From: Brassicibacter mesophilus
GTDB taxonomy: Bacteria; Bacillota; Clostridia; Tissierellales; Proteiniboraceae
Length of the DNA stretch: 64,000 nt
Assembly (NCBI RefSeq): GCF_050433385.1
Contig: NZ_JBNPXI010000001.1
Coordinates: 310,001 to 374,000 of the forward strand
Reading direction: 5' to 3'
Of the stretch, positions 17,476-27,236 are shown one piece after another; positions within the stretch are counted from its first letter, which is position 1, and every line of letters begins with the position of its first letter. The position numbers were made by a program, and so were the translations under genes. The notes under the pieces were generated by a model. That model was given only the letters and a program-made list of their open reading frames with translations. It was not told where the DNA came from and did not search any database.

Positions 17476-19491
17476 CTAGAATAGGTTTACTAGTAATCCA
17501 CCAACTTTTAAGAATAATGGCGCAAATACTAGAGCAACTATTGTCATAAGCTTAATAAGAATATTAATAGATGGTCCTGATGTATCTTTGAATGGGTCCC
17601 CTACTGTATCACCAACAACTGCTGCTTTGTGAGCTTCGCTACCTTTTCCACCGTGATTGCCTTCTTCGATGTACTTCTTAGCATTATCCCATGCTCCACC
17701 AGCGTTAGCCATAAATATAGCCATAAGAACTCCAGTTACTAGTGCACCAGCTAACAGTCCACCTAAAGCTTCTGTTCCTAAGATTATACCAGTAGCTACA
17801 GGTGCTAACACTGCAATTAATCCTGGTATCATCATTTCTTTTAACGCTGCTGTTGTACTTATATCAACACAGTTTCTATAGTCTGGCTTAGCTTTTCCTT
17901 CCATTAATCCAGGAATAGTTTTAAATTGTCTTCTTACTTCTTCAATCATACTAAATGCTGCTTTTCCAACAGCTTTCATAGTAATAGCTGAGAATAGGAA
18001 TGGTAACATACCACCTATTAATAAACCTGCTATTACAGTTGGTCTTGTTAAATCTATGCTTGATAGATTTACTGCTTGTGTATAAGAAGCAAATAATGCT
18101 AAAGCTGTTAATGCAGCTGAACCTATAGCAAATCCTTTACCTATAGCTGCAGTTGTATTACCAACAGCATCTAATTTATCAGTTACTTTACGAACTTCTT
18201 TAGGTAATTCACTCATTTCTGCGATACCACCAGCGTTATCAGCAATAGGACCATAAGCATCTACTGCTATTGTCATACCTGCTGTTGATAACATACCTAC
18301 TGCTGCAAGTGCTATACCGTATAATCCTTGCGTAGTATCTGCTGCTCCTCCAGCAGCATAGAATGCAACTAATATGCCTGCTGCAATAACTATAATAGGC
18401 CATGCAGTAGACATCATCCCCACTGATAATCCACCTATTATGTTTGTAGAGCTTCCAGTTTCAGAGTCATCTGCAATCCCTTGAACTGGTTTATAATCTC
18501 CTGAAGTATAATACTCAGTAAATCTAGCTATAATTAAACCTACTGCTAAACCTGCAACTATTGCAATAAATGGTTTGTATGAACCTAATAAAGAATTACT
18601 TAAGAAAAATGCAACTACTATTGTTAAAAGTGCACTAGCCATAGTACCCATGTTTAGTGCTTTATGTGGGTCTGAACCTTCTTTTCCTTTAACAAAAAAT
18701 GTACCTATTATTGATGCTACAATACCTGTAGCAGCCAATAATAATGGGAATATTGCTCCATTAACATCAAAAGCTACTATACCTAATGTTATAGCAGAAA
18801 TAATTGAACCAACATATGATTCAAATAAGTCAGCTCCCATACCAGCAACGTCTCCAACATTGTCTCCAACGTTATCAGCAATAACTGCTGGGTTCCTTGG
18901 GTCATCTTCTGGAATACCAGCTTCAACCTTACCAACTAAGTCAGCTCCGACGTCAGCAGCTTTTGTATATATGCCTCCACCAACACGTCCAAAAAGAGCT
19001 ATTGATGAAGCACCAAGTCCAAAACCAGTTATGATAGCTGGATCGCCTATTATCATATATAATGTTCCAATTCCTAATAGACCTAATCCAACAACAGACA
19101 TTCCCATTACTGCTCCACCTGAAAACGCAACGTTTAATGCTTGATTCATTCCTGATTCTTTAGCTGCGTTAGCAGTTCTTACGTTAGCTTTAGTAGCCAC
19201 TTTCATGCCGAAAAATCCTGCTAGTGCTGAGAATACAGCTCCGATTAAGAAACATACTGCAGTCAATATATCTATACCTATTGCAAGAACAATAAATAAT
19301 ACAACAACAAAAATTGCTAATGTCTTATATTCTCTTGATAAGAAAGCCATAGCTCCGTCTTGAATGTAAGATGAAATCTCTTTCATTCTTTCGGTACCTA
19401 CATCAACTTTGTTAATTACCGATGCTTTATACAGCGCAAATAACAAAGCAATAACACCAACTATTGGTGCTAATATTACGAATGTGTTCAT
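17476..19491 (-). CDS. hppA: membrane-bound K+-dependent-type pyrophosphatase (H+ or Na+ pumping)
   Basis: 671 residues with about 16 hydrophobic helices. The pyrophosphate-binding loop shows GGGIYTKAADVGADLVGK, then EDDPRNPAVIADNVGDNVGD near 196-215, and the second catalytic region is GDTVGDPFKDTSGPS near the end. It hydrolyses PPi from biosynthesis and pumps H+ or Na+ outwards. The motif GNTTAAIGKG has Ala where K+-independent enzymes have Lys (GNTTKA), so a K+-stimulated type is expected. K+-dependent pumps include many Na+ pumps in anaerobes, but the ion cannot be settled by eye. The ATG follows AAGGAGG, and secG lies 28 bases upstream. Confidence 0.94.
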   Translation of the reverse strand: MNTFVILAPIVGVIALLFALYKASVINKVDVGTERMKEISSYIQDGAMAFLSREYKTLAIFVVVLFIVLAIGIDILTAVCFLIGAVFSALAGFFGMKVATKANVRTANAAKESGMNQALNVAFSGGAVMGMSVVGLGLLGIGTLYMIIGDPAIITGFGLGASSIALFGRVGGGIYTKAADVGADLVGKVEAGIPEDDPRNPAVIADNVGDNVGDVAGMGADLFESYVGSIISAITLGIVAFDVNGAIFPLLLAATGIVASIIGTFFVKGKEGSDPHKALNMGTMASALLTIVVAFFLSNSLLGSYKPFIAIVAGLAVGLIIARFTEYYTSGDYKPVQGIADDSETGSSTNIIGGLSVGMMSTAWPIIVIAAGILVAFYAAGGAADTTQGLYGIALAAVGMLSTAGMTIAVDAYGPIADNAGGIAEMSELPKEVRKVTDKLDAVGNTTAAIGKGFAIGSAALTALALFASYTQAVNLSSIDLTRPTVIAGLLIGGMLPFLFSAITMKAVGKAAFSMIEEVRRQFKTIPGLMEGKAKPDYRNCVDISTTAALKEMMIPGLIAVLAPVATGIILGTEALGGLLAGALVTGVLMAIFMANAGGAWDNAKKYIEEGNHGGKGSEAHKAAVVGDTVGDPFKDTSGPSINILIKLMTIVALVFAPLFLKVGGLLVNLF

Positions 19492-19519
19492 CTGATTACC
19501 TCCTTGGTGATATTGAGTT

Positions 19520-19750
19520 TTATTGTAATGCTGTAAGAACTAATGCAGATATTACAAATACTATTGCTGAGATAGTTGTAAGCTTACTAAGTAATCCTTC
19601 GTAGCTTCTGCCTTTGTTTTTCCCCCATATGCTCTCTGCGCCACCACCTATAGTTCCTGATAGACCTGCGCTTTTTCCTGATTGCAATAATATACTAGCT
19701 ATAAGTGCTAAACTTGATAGGACAATAAGTACTGTAAATAATATATTCAT
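19520..19750 (-). CDS. secG: preprotein translocase subunit SecG
   Basis: 76 residues, two membrane helices (about 3-22 and 54-75) with the conserved GKSAGLSGTIGGGAESIWGKNKGRS loop region between them, here from about residue 25. SecG is the small non-essential subunit of the SecYEG channel. The ATG follows GGGAGGTGG. In Firmicutes secG often lies between eno and rnr; here it keeps the place after eno, with hppA and the cell-wall genes inserted before rnr. Confidence 0.95.
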   Translation of the reverse strand: MNILFTVLIVLSSLALIASILLQSGKSAGLSGTIGGGAESIWGKNKGRSYEGLLSKLTTISAIVFVISALVLTALQ

Positions 19751-19839
19751 ATTTCCACCTCCCGTCTTGTAATAAACAAAATTATTTTAACATAGTAATA
19801 TTATAAAATCAACAAGTATTTACTTCTTTACAATTAATA

Positions 19840-19879
19840 ACCGAATAATATAGGTCTTACTATACCTATATTATTCGGT
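19840..19879. terminator. perfect 16-bp inverted repeat after eno
   Basis: ACCGAATAATATAGGT pairs perfectly with ACCTATATTATTCGGT across an 8-base loop, 32 bases after the eno stop. It probably ends the glycolytic operon. The tract after it is only partly U-rich. Confidence 0.7.
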
Positions 19880-19911
19880 TTATGTCCAAATATCATACGT
19901 TTATGCTTAAT

Positions 19912-21207
19912 TTATCTTTCTTTAATATTATAAAAAACTTCTTTGCCTCTATACTGACTTACTTCACCTAGCATATCTTCTATTCTAAGTAATTGGTTAT
20001 ATTTAGCAACTCTATCGGATCTAGATGGTGCACCAGTTTTTATTTGTCCTGAATTTACTGCAACAACTAGATCAGCTATAGTTGAGTCTTCAGTTTCACC
20101 TGATCTATGTGATATAACTGCCGTATATCCTGCTCTTTTAGCCATTTCTATAGCGTCAAGAGTTTCTGTGATAGTTCCTATTTGATTTAGCTTAATAAGT
20201 ATTGAGTTAGCTACTCCTTTTTTAATACCACTTTCTAATCTATTAGTATTAGTAACAAATAAATCATCACCTACTAGCTGAACTCTAGCTCCTAGTCTTT
20301 CAGTTATAAGCTTCCATCCTTCCCAATCTTCTTCATCAAGCCCATCTTCTATTGAAATTATAGGATATTTATCAACTAAACTTGTATAGAATTCTATTAA
20401 CTGTATTGATGTAAGCTCTTTACCTTCTCCAGCCAATTTATATATCTTAGTATTCTTGTCATAAAGCTCAGTAGCTGCAACATCTAAAGCTAGATATACA
20501 TCTTCTCCTGGCTTGTAGCCTGCCTTTTCAATTGCTTCAACAATAGTAGCTAATGCTTCTTCATTTGATTTTAAGTTTGGTGCGAATCCACCTTCATCTC
20601 CTACTGCAGTATTTAGACCTTTATCTTTTAAAACCTTCTTAAGATTATGGAATATTTCTGCCCCCATTCTTAATGCTTCTCTAAAGTTTGAAGCACCAAC
20701 TGGCATTACCATAAATTCTTGTATGTCTACGTTATTATCGGCATGCTTTCCGCCATTTAGTATGTTCATCATAGGAACTGGTAAGGTTTTTGAATTAACC
20801 CCACCTAAGTATTGATATAACGGTAAACCAAGTGCATCTGCCGCAGCTTTTGCTACTGCCATAGAAACACCTAATATTGCATTAGCTCCTAACTTTCCTT
20901 TGTTCTCTGTTCCATCTAATTCTATCATTCTCATGTCTATACCTACTTGATCTAATGCATCCATTCCAATTATTTCAGGTGCAATTATTTCATTTACATT
21001 ATCTACAGCCTTCATTACACCTTTTCCTAAATATCTATTTTTATCATCGTCTCTTAACTCTACTGCTTCAAATGCTCCTGTAGAAGCTCCTGAAGGCACT
21101 GCTGCTCTACCATAAGCATCACTTTCGGTCCAAACCTCAACTTCAATAGTTGGATTTCCTCTTGAATCAAGTATCTCTCTTGCATATATGTCAGTTATCA
21201 TAGTCAT
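19912..21207 (-). CDS. eno: enolase
   Basis: 431 residues from the ATG at 21207, seven bases after GAGGAGG; a longer reading from 21237 starts before that site. Motifs: ARELDSRGNP-type start (REILDSRGNPTIEVEV), PSGASTGxFEA, GDEGGFAPNL near 206, the Mg-binding SIEDGLDEEDW near 290, LIKLNQIGT and SHRSGETEDSTIADL. It interconverts 2-phosphoglycerate and phosphoenolpyruvate with Mg2+. It is the last gene of the cggR-gapA-pgk-tpiA-gpmI-eno unit, 43 bases after gpmI, and is followed by an inverted repeat. Confidence 0.98.
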   Translation of the reverse strand: MTMITDIYAREILDSRGNPTIEVEVWTESDAYGRAAVPSGASTGAFEAVELRDDDKNRYLGKGVMKAVDNVNEIIAPEIIGMDALDQVGIDMRMIELDGTENKGKLGANAILGVSMAVAKAAADALGLPLYQYLGGVNSKTLPVPMMNILNGGKHADNNVDIQEFMVMPVGASNFREALRMGAEIFHNLKKVLKDKGLNTAVGDEGGFAPNLKSNEEALATIVEAIEKAGYKPGEDVYLALDVAATELYDKNTKIYKLAGEGKELTSIQLIEFYTSLVDKYPIISIEDGLDEEDWEGWKLITERLGARVQLVGDDLFVTNTNRLESGIKKGVANSILIKLNQIGTITETLDAIEMAKRAGYTAVISHRSGETEDSTIADLVVAVNSGQIKTGAPSRSDRVAKYNQLLRIEDMLGEVSQYRGKEVFYNIKER

Positions 21208-21250
21208 AGTATTTACCTCCTCGTATTTTTCAAACATACAAATTTTTAAG

Positions 21251-22786
21251 TTATTTTCTTATAATTAGCGAATTTCCTGTCATTTCCCGGGGAATTTCAA
21301 TGTTCATCATGTTTAAAAGCGTTGGGGCTATATCTGCTAGTATACCTTCCCTTAATTTAATATCACCTTCACCAATGATAATACAAGGTACTTTATGAGT
21401 AGTATGAGCTGTAAGTTTGTCACCTGTATCTTCGTCTTTCATCTCTTCTGCATTTCCATGATCAGCAGTAACTAGAGCCTTACCACCTATGTTTTGAATT
21501 TCTTTAACTATTTCTCCGAGACAAGCATCTACTGTTTCAATAGCTTTAATAGTAGCTTCTATATCTCCAGTATGCCCTACCATATCTGGATTTGCAAAAT
21601 TAAGCACCATAAAATCATACTGTTTACTTCTAAGTCTATTAAGCACTTCATCTTTTACTTCAATAGCACTCATTTCGGGTTTCAAGTCATATGTTGCAAC
21701 TTTGGGAGAAGGTATGAGCACTCTGTCCTCACCATCGCTAGGTTTTTCCACTCCACCATTAAAAAAGAAGGTAACATGAGCGTATTTTTCTGTTTCCGCT
21801 ATTCTAAGCTGTTTCATTCCTTGAGAGCTTAAATACTCACCTAGTGTGTTTCGATACATTTGAGGCTTAAATGCTATTATAACATTTTCAATAGTTTTGT
21901 CATATTGTGTCATGCATACATAATGAGTTTTTACTTTTTTCGATCTTTCAAATCCATCAAATTCTTTATCAACAAATGCTCTTGTAATTTCTCTCGCTCT
22001 ATCAGGCCTGAAATTAAAAAATATTATTGAGTCTTTATCTTCAACGGTTGCGATAGGCTTGTTATTTTTTACAATTACTGAAGGTAAAACAAATTCATCA
22101 GTTGTATTATCTGAATAAGAGCTATTAATAATCTCTGCCGATGAACCACCCGTTACACCTTTACCAAGTGTCATAGCATCATATGCTTTCTGAACTCTGT
22201 CCCATCTTTTGTCTCTATCCATAGCATAATATCTTCCTGATATTGAAGCTATATGACCAATGCCAATCTCATTAAGTTTATCTTCAAGCTGTTTTAGATA
22301 TCCTTTTGCACTTTGTGGTGGAACATCCCTTCCATCAAGAAAACAGTGAATATATACATCCTTTAGTCTATGTTTTTTTGCTAACTCAATTAGTGCATAT
22401 AGATGGGTATTGTGACTATGAACTCCTCCATCAGATAACAGGCCCATTAAATGTAGCTTCGAATTATTTCTCTTACATTTTTCTATAGCATCTAAGAATT
22501 CCTGCTTAGAGAAAAATTCTTCATTCTCTATAGATTTGCTTATTCTAGTCAATTCTTGATATACTATCCTTCCAGCTCCTATATTCAGATGACCTACCTC
22601 AGAATTGCCCATCTGACCACTTGGAAGTCCTACTGATAACCCACTTGCTTCTAAAGAAGTACTTGGATAGTTTTCTAGTAGTCTTTTATAATTAGGTGTC
22701 TTTGCTTTAATTATAGCATTACCATCATAATTTTTTCCTAAACCCCAGCCATCTAATATAATAATTGCTACTAAGTTCTTTGACAT
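21251..22786 (-). CDS. gpmI: 2,3-bisphosphoglycerate-independent phosphoglycerate mutase
   Basis: 511 residues, standard for the Mn2+-dependent enzyme of the alkaline phosphatase superfamily. The phosphoserine motif is GNSEVGHLNIGAGR near residue 61, the metal sites DGWG at the start, HSHNTH near 122 and TADHGNAEEM near 442. It converts 3- to 2-phosphoglycerate. The ATG follows AAGGAGAGG. It stands in the glycolytic operon, but is separated from tpiA by an unusual 192-base structured spacer, while the pgk-tpiA gap is only 12 bases. Confidence 0.98.
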   Translation of the reverse strand: MSKNLVAIIILDGWGLGKNYDGNAIIKAKTPNYKRLLENYPSTSLEASGLSVGLPSGQMGNSEVGHLNIGAGRIVYQELTRISKSIENEEFFSKQEFLDAIEKCKRNNSKLHLMGLLSDGGVHSHNTHLYALIELAKKHRLKDVYIHCFLDGRDVPPQSAKGYLKQLEDKLNEIGIGHIASISGRYYAMDRDKRWDRVQKAYDAMTLGKGVTGGSSAEIINSSYSDNTTDEFVLPSVIVKNNKPIATVEDKDSIIFFNFRPDRAREITRAFVDKEFDGFERSKKVKTHYVCMTQYDKTIENVIIAFKPQMYRNTLGEYLSSQGMKQLRIAETEKYAHVTFFFNGGVEKPSDGEDRVLIPSPKVATYDLKPEMSAIEVKDEVLNRLRSKQYDFMVLNFANPDMVGHTGDIEATIKAIETVDACLGEIVKEIQNIGGKALVTADHGNAEEMKDEDTGDKLTAHTTHKVPCIIIGEGDIKLREGILADIAPTLLNMMNIEIPREMTGNSLIIRK

Positions 22787-22978
22787 TATTACCTCTCCTT
22801 ATAAGTGAAACTTAATTCAGATAGAGCTTTTTCTTTGCACAAATTTACACTCTGTGTAAGTAACTAACTAGAAATCGAAGATTTCTGTTGTCTGTCTATA
22901 ATTGTATCTATCCATAAGCTGTACAATTCTTAACTCTCATTTATAGAAGTTAGAGTGCAAGAATCGTAAGCGGTGGGA
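22787..22978 (-). other. structured 192-bp spacer inside the glycolytic operon, possible mobile-element relic or leader
   Basis: Read on the minus strand, this starts exactly at the tpiA stop with TCCCACCGCTTACGATTC. It holds a TAACT/AGTTA hairpin with a 12-base loop (around 22930-22952), a perfect AGAAATC-GAA-GATTTCT hairpin (22871-22887), and ends at the gpmI ribosome site. No ORF fits. Its length and structure are out of line with the tight gaps elsewhere in the operon. It may be the end of an IS605-like or similar small element, or a processing/translation-control leader for gpmI. I could not identify it. Confidence 0.4.
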
Positions 22979-23725
22979 CTAAAACTTGATAAGTTCAACA
23001 AAATCCTCAGACTTTAAGCTAGCTCCACCTACTAAAGCGCCATCTATGTCAGACTGATTCATGATTTCTGTTATATTTGCTGGTTTTACACTGCCGCCAT
23101 ATTGAATTCTTATTTCTTCTGATATGTCAACTCCGTATATATCTTCTACTATCTGCCTTATATAAGAAACCATTTCGTTTGCATCTTCGCTTGAAGCTGT
23201 TTTACCAGTTCCTATTGCCCATATCGGTTCATAAGCTATCACTATATTAGTCATGTCTTTTGCTTCTATATCTTTAAAGCCTTTTACTATCTGCTTCTTA
23301 ACAACTTCTTTTTCATTACCTGATTCTCTTTGATCTAGTGCTTCTCCCACACATACTATTGGCTTTATATGGTGAGCCAATGCTGTTTTTATCTTGTTAT
23401 TTACTGTTTCATCTGTCTCGTTGAAATATTGTCTTCTTTCAGAATGTCCAATTATACAATAGTCAACTCCTATTTCATTAAGCATATCAGCAGATATTTC
23501 GCCAGTAAAAGCTCCACTTTCTTCCCAATGCATATTCTGTGCGCCAAGCTTAAGTTTTGTACCATCTATTTGCTTTTTTATTTGGCTTAAAGCAGTATAT
23601 GGAGCACAAACTACTACCTCAACATCTGTTTCGTTTGTTATATCTTTAATCTTATTCACCAATTCAACAGCTTCTTTAATAGTCTTATTCATTTTCCAGT
23701 TACCAGCTATAATTGGTATTCTCAT
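22979..23725 (-). CDS. tpiA: triose-phosphate isomerase
   Basis: 248 residues. The start has AGNWKMNK, the catalytic His lies in CIIGHSERRQYF near 96, the catalytic Glu in AYEPIWAIGTGKTAS near 166, and the phosphate loop is QYGGSVKPAN followed by DGALVGGASL. It interconverts dihydroxyacetone phosphate and glyceraldehyde 3-phosphate. The ATG follows AAGGAGGG, 12 bases after pgk. The stop TAG directly abuts the odd spacer before gpmI, but the C-terminal ELIKF ending is normal, so the gene is intact. Confidence 0.98.
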   Translation of the reverse strand: MRIPIIAGNWKMNKTIKEAVELVNKIKDITNETDVEVVVCAPYTALSQIKKQIDGTKLKLGAQNMHWEESGAFTGEISADMLNEIGVDYCIIGHSERRQYFNETDETVNNKIKTALAHHIKPIVCVGEALDQRESGNEKEVVKKQIVKGFKDIEAKDMTNIVIAYEPIWAIGTGKTASSEDANEMVSYIRQIVEDIYGVDISEEIRIQYGGSVKPANITEIMNQSDIDGALVGGASLKSEDFVELIKF

Positions 23726-23737
23726 AAGATACCCTCC

Positions 23738-24931
23738 TTATTTATCATCTATAGCAGCAATCCCTGGTAAAGTTTTACCTTCAAAAAATTCTAATGATGC
23801 TCCTCCTCCGGTAGATATGTGTGTAATCTTGCTATCAAGTCCAGTCTGTTCAACTGCAGCAGCACTATCGCCTCCACCTATTATTGTAACACCACTTGCT
23901 TCAGCCATTGCTTTTGCTATAGCTTCTGTCCCTTTCGCAAAGTTAGACATTTCAAAAACACCCATAGGTCCATTCCAAACAATAGTCTTTCCATCAGCTA
24001 TTATTTTAGAAAACTTCTCTATAGTTTTTTCTCCTATATCTAATCCCATCATATCTGACGGAATGTTATTTACATCAACCATCTCATGCTCTGCTTCATT
24101 TTTAAATTCTTTAGCTACAACTGTATCAACTGGTAATACAAGAGAAACACCCTTTTGTTGTGCTTTTTCTAATAAACTTTTTGCTAACTCTATCTTGTCC
24201 TCTTCAACTAATGAATTTCCTATTTCTAAACCTTGAGCTTTTAGGAAGGTAAACATCATACCTCCACCTATAAGTAAGCTATCAACCTTGTCTAAAAGGT
24301 TCTCAATAACACCTATTTTATCTGATACCTTTGCGCCGCCTAATATAGCAATAAAAGGCTTCTCTGGGTTTGACATAGCCTTACCCATAACTTCTATCTC
24401 TTTCTTAACTAAATAACCAGCTGCAGAAGGTAAGTGGCTGCTAACCCCTACATTTGATGCGTGGGCTCTATGTGCAGTTCCAAATGCATCATTTATGAAA
24501 ACATCACCTAGTGATGCTAATTCTCTAGAAAAATCTTCTCCATTTTTTTCTTCTTCTTTTCTATATCTAGTATTTTGAAGTAAAACTACATCTGAATCTT
24601 TCATACTATTTACTATTTCTATTGTTTTTTCACTTACTACTAAATCGTCATCTGCGAATGTAACTTCTTGATTTAAAAGATCACTTAATCTTTTTGCTAT
24701 TGGCTTAAGGCTATATTTTTGATTTGGCTCTCCTTTTGGTCTCCCAAAATGCGACATTACTATCGCTTTTCCACCATTCTCTATTATGTATTTAATTGTA
24801 GGTAGTGCACCTGTTATTCTTCTATCATCAGTAATTTCACCATTCCCATCCATAGGAACATTAAAATCACATCTTACTAAAACTCTCTTCCCTCTAATAT
24901 CCATATCTTCAATAGTCTTTTTATTAAGCAT
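23738..24931 (-). CDS. pgk: phosphoglycerate kinase
   Basis: 397 residues, normal length. Substrate motifs are RVDFNVP-type VRCDFNVPMDG near 21, then SHFGRPKG near 60, and FGTAHRAHASNVG near 150. The ADP-side motif is LGGAKVSDKIGVI near 195, with GGGDSAAAVEQ and STGGGASLEFFEG at the end. It makes ATP from 1,3-bisphosphoglycerate. It lies 90 bases after gapA and 12 before tpiA in the CggR-controlled operon. The ATG follows AAGGAGGG. Confidence 0.98.
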   Translation of the reverse strand: MLNKKTIEDMDIRGKRVLVRCDFNVPMDGNGEITDDRRITGALPTIKYIIENGGKAIVMSHFGRPKGEPNQKYSLKPIAKRLSDLLNQEVTFADDDLVVSEKTIEIVNSMKDSDVVLLQNTRYRKEEEKNGEDFSRELASLGDVFINDAFGTAHRAHASNVGVSSHLPSAAGYLVKKEIEVMGKAMSNPEKPFIAILGGAKVSDKIGVIENLLDKVDSLLIGGGMMFTFLKAQGLEIGNSLVEEDKIELAKSLLEKAQQKGVSLVLPVDTVVAKEFKNEAEHEMVDVNNIPSDMMGLDIGEKTIEKFSKIIADGKTIVWNGPMGVFEMSNFAKGTEAIAKAMAEASGVTIIGGGDSAAAVEQTGLDSKITHISTGGGASLEFFEGKTLPGIAAIDDK

Positions 24932-25021
24932 ATTTACCCTCCTTACTGCTTGCGTCAGTTTCTGATAAATAGTTTAAAATTCCGGATTAATAGCTAAGCC
25001 ATTAATCCGGTTTTTAGTCAA

Positions 25022-26035
25022 TTACATACCTTTATTTGCTATATATCTTGCAAGATCAACAACTCTTGCTGAATATCCCCACTCATTATCATACCATGAA
25101 ACTATTTTTACCATATTGTCTATAGCCATAGTAGATAGTCCATCGATTATTGATGAATGTGGATCTTTTTTGTAGTCAACTGATACTAATGGTTCGTCTG
25201 AATAACCTAGTATTCCTTTTAATTCTCCTTCTGCTGCTTCTCTAAGTGCATTGTTAATTTCTTCGGCTGTTGCTGGTTTTTCAACTTCGAATACTACGTC
25301 TACAACTGATACAGTTGGTGTAGGAACTCTCATAGCAAAACCGTTTAATTTACCCTTAAGCTCTGGGATAACTAGAGCTACTGCTTTAGCAGCTCCTGTT
25401 GTTGTTGGTATAATTGATTCAGCTGCTGCTCTAGCTCTTCTTAGATCTTTATGGTTTCCGTCAAGTATTCTTTGATCATTTGTATATGAATGCACTGTTG
25501 TCATTAAACCCTTTACTATACCAAACTTATCTAATACAACCTTTGCAAATGGAGCTAGACAGTTAGTTGTGCATGAAGCATTTGAAATAATGTGATGATT
25601 TTGAGGGTCATAATCTTTTTCATTTACACCCATAACTATAGTTATGTCTTCATTTTTTGCAGGTGCAGTAATTAAAACTTTTTTAGCACCAGCTTTAATA
25701 TGCTTTGAACAGCTTTCTTTATCTCTAAACTTACCTGTAGCCTCTACTACAAGATCTATTCCTAGTTCTGCCCATGGTAGTTTTTCAGGATCTCTATCGT
25801 TTACAATTTTTATTTCATGTCCATTTACTACTATGCTATTTTCTTTTGCTTCAACAGACCCTTCAAACTTACCAAAACAAGTATCATATTTGAATAGGTG
25901 TGCTATACTTGCAGGGTCTCCAGAATTATTTATTGCAACTACCTCGATTTCTTTAACATTATCCTCCATAGCAATTCTTAAAACATTTCTTCCAATTCTT
26001 CCAAAACCATTAATAGCAACTTTAATTGACATCAT
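25022..26035 (-). CDS. gapA: glyceraldehyde-3-phosphate dehydrogenase, type I, NAD-dependent
   Basis: 337 residues, intact. NAD-binding INGFGRIGR at the start, catalytic Cys in SNASCTTNCLAPFAKV near 154, then TVHSYTNDQ, RRARAAAESIIPTTTGAA and the C-terminal WYDNEWGYS. It oxidises glyceraldehyde 3-phosphate to 1,3-bisphosphoglycerate. The start follows GGGAGG; two adjacent ATGs are possible. It directly follows cggR (29-base gap), the standard Firmicute arrangement for a catabolic gapA. Confidence 0.98.
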   Translation of the reverse strand: MMSIKVAINGFGRIGRNVLRIAMEDNVKEIEVVAINNSGDPASIAHLFKYDTCFGKFEGSVEAKENSIVVNGHEIKIVNDRDPEKLPWAELGIDLVVEATGKFRDKESCSKHIKAGAKKVLITAPAKNEDITIVMGVNEKDYDPQNHHIISNASCTTNCLAPFAKVVLDKFGIVKGLMTTVHSYTNDQRILDGNHKDLRRARAAAESIIPTTTGAAKAVALVIPELKGKLNGFAMRVPTPTVSVVDVVFEVEKPATAEEINNALREAAEGELKGILGYSDEPLVSVDYKKDPHSSIIDGLSTMAIDNMVKIVSWYDNEWGYSARVVDLARYIANKGM

Positions 26036-26064
26036 AATTCCTCCCTTAATTATATTTAGTATAT

Positions 26065-27108
26065 TTAGCTACTTATTGTAGCATTATCAACCAATTCTAA
26101 AATCTTCTTTGCTGCTCCTTCGTCAGTTATAAGAACCATGTTTTTATGCAGTGTACTTATTGATATAATTGCTTCAGCTTTTTCTTCTCCACTTGCTACA
26201 CCAATTACTGTCTCAATATTCTTAAAATCAAATAGAGAAAGTCCTACTGTACTAGTCTCACACACAATCTCACCTTTTGTATTAAAATAATAACCAAAAG
26301 CTTCTGCTACAGCCCCATTATTCTTTAAATCATTAATCTTTTCATTAGTTAAATGTCTTCTTTCTGCCATAACATCAGCCCTACCAATACCAAAAACTAG
26401 TATGTTTATATTTTTGATAATATCTACTACTTCTTTAATCTCTGGTATACTAAGCAATGTTGCTAAAGCGTCTTTTTCAATATTATCTGGAACATGAAGC
26501 AGTTTATAGTTACCTCCTAGTTTTTGAGCTAGTTTAGCAGCTATATTGTTTGCTTGAGTTTCAACATTTTTTCCTAGTCCTCCTCTGGCTGGTAGTACTA
26601 AAATATCCCTATTCCCTTTTTCTTGATCCATTTCATCCGCTACCTGAGCCATTGTAGTTCCACCTGTAATACCAATAATATTTCCATCTTTAATAATCTT
26701 TTTTATAAATGCTGAGGTAATTTTACCAATATCCTTTATTATTAGATTATCCATATCAGAGTTTCCAGGTACAATGAAGACATTGCTTATATTAAGTTCC
26801 TTCTCTAGAGCTTGTTCAAGAGAATTTAAGCCCTTTAATCTATGTATGTATTCTTTTAAATCATCTATAATCTGTTTACCTTCTTCTGTAACATTCATAC
26901 CCATAGATTCGATTTCTAATAACCCGTGTTGCTTTAAGATATTTACTTCTGTCCTAATGACCCTTTCACCTACATTTAAACTATTAGCAAGTGCTCTACG
27001 TCCTATAGGCTGATTATAATATATGTTTCTCAATATATTGTATCTCTTTTCTAAGATTTCAGTCATTTCGGGTATAATCTTTTTTTGCAATTCTAGTAAA
27101 TCTTTCAT
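26065..27108 (-). CDS. cggR: central glycolytic genes regulator CggR (SorC family)
   Basis: 347 residues from the ATG at 27108, six bases after AAGGAGTG; an ATG nine bases upstream overlaps that site. An N-terminal helix-turn-helix (RRALANSLNVGERVIRTEV, about 38-57) is followed by a SorC-type sugar-binding domain with GITGGTTMAQVAD near 150 and LPARGGLGKNVETQAN near 180. CggR represses its own operon and is released by fructose-1,6-bisphosphate. It is the first gene of the glycolytic operon, and the operator expected for it is visible at 27237-27274. Confidence 0.95.
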   Translation of the reverse strand: MKDLLELQKKIIPEMTEILEKRYNILRNIYYNQPIGRRALANSLNVGERVIRTEVNILKQHGLLEIESMGMNVTEEGKQIIDDLKEYIHRLKGLNSLEQALEKELNISNVFIVPGNSDMDNLIIKDIGKITSAFIKKIIKDGNIIGITGGTTMAQVADEMDQEKGNRDILVLPARGGLGKNVETQANNIAAKLAQKLGGNYKLLHVPDNIEKDALATLLSIPEIKEVVDIIKNINILVFGIGRADVMAERRHLTNEKINDLKNNGAVAEAFGYYFNTKGEIVCETSTVGLSLFDFKNIETVIGVASGEEKAEAIISISTLHKNMVLITDEGAAKKILELVDNATISS

Positions 27109-27124
27109 ATAGAACACTCCTTAT

Positions 27125-27139
27125 GGACATATTCTGTCC
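27125..27139 (-). promoter_or_regulatory. inverted repeat beside the cggR ribosome site
   Basis: GGACA and TGTCC flank a five-base loop and end four bases before AAGGAGTG. A hairpin here could modulate cggR translation; no direct evidence. Confidence 0.35.
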
Positions 27140-27236
27140 TAGATGTCAGAATTCGACCCGCACAAACCGTACATTAACCTACCCAACAACATTATTATGC
27201 ACATTATGTTAGTAATTTATAATATAAACAATGCAT

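Noticed and set aside
18575..19144. 189-codon plus-strand frame inside hppA
   Set aside because: It is antisense to a strongly conserved gene and its Pro/Ala/Thr-rich product reflects the codon pattern of hppA.
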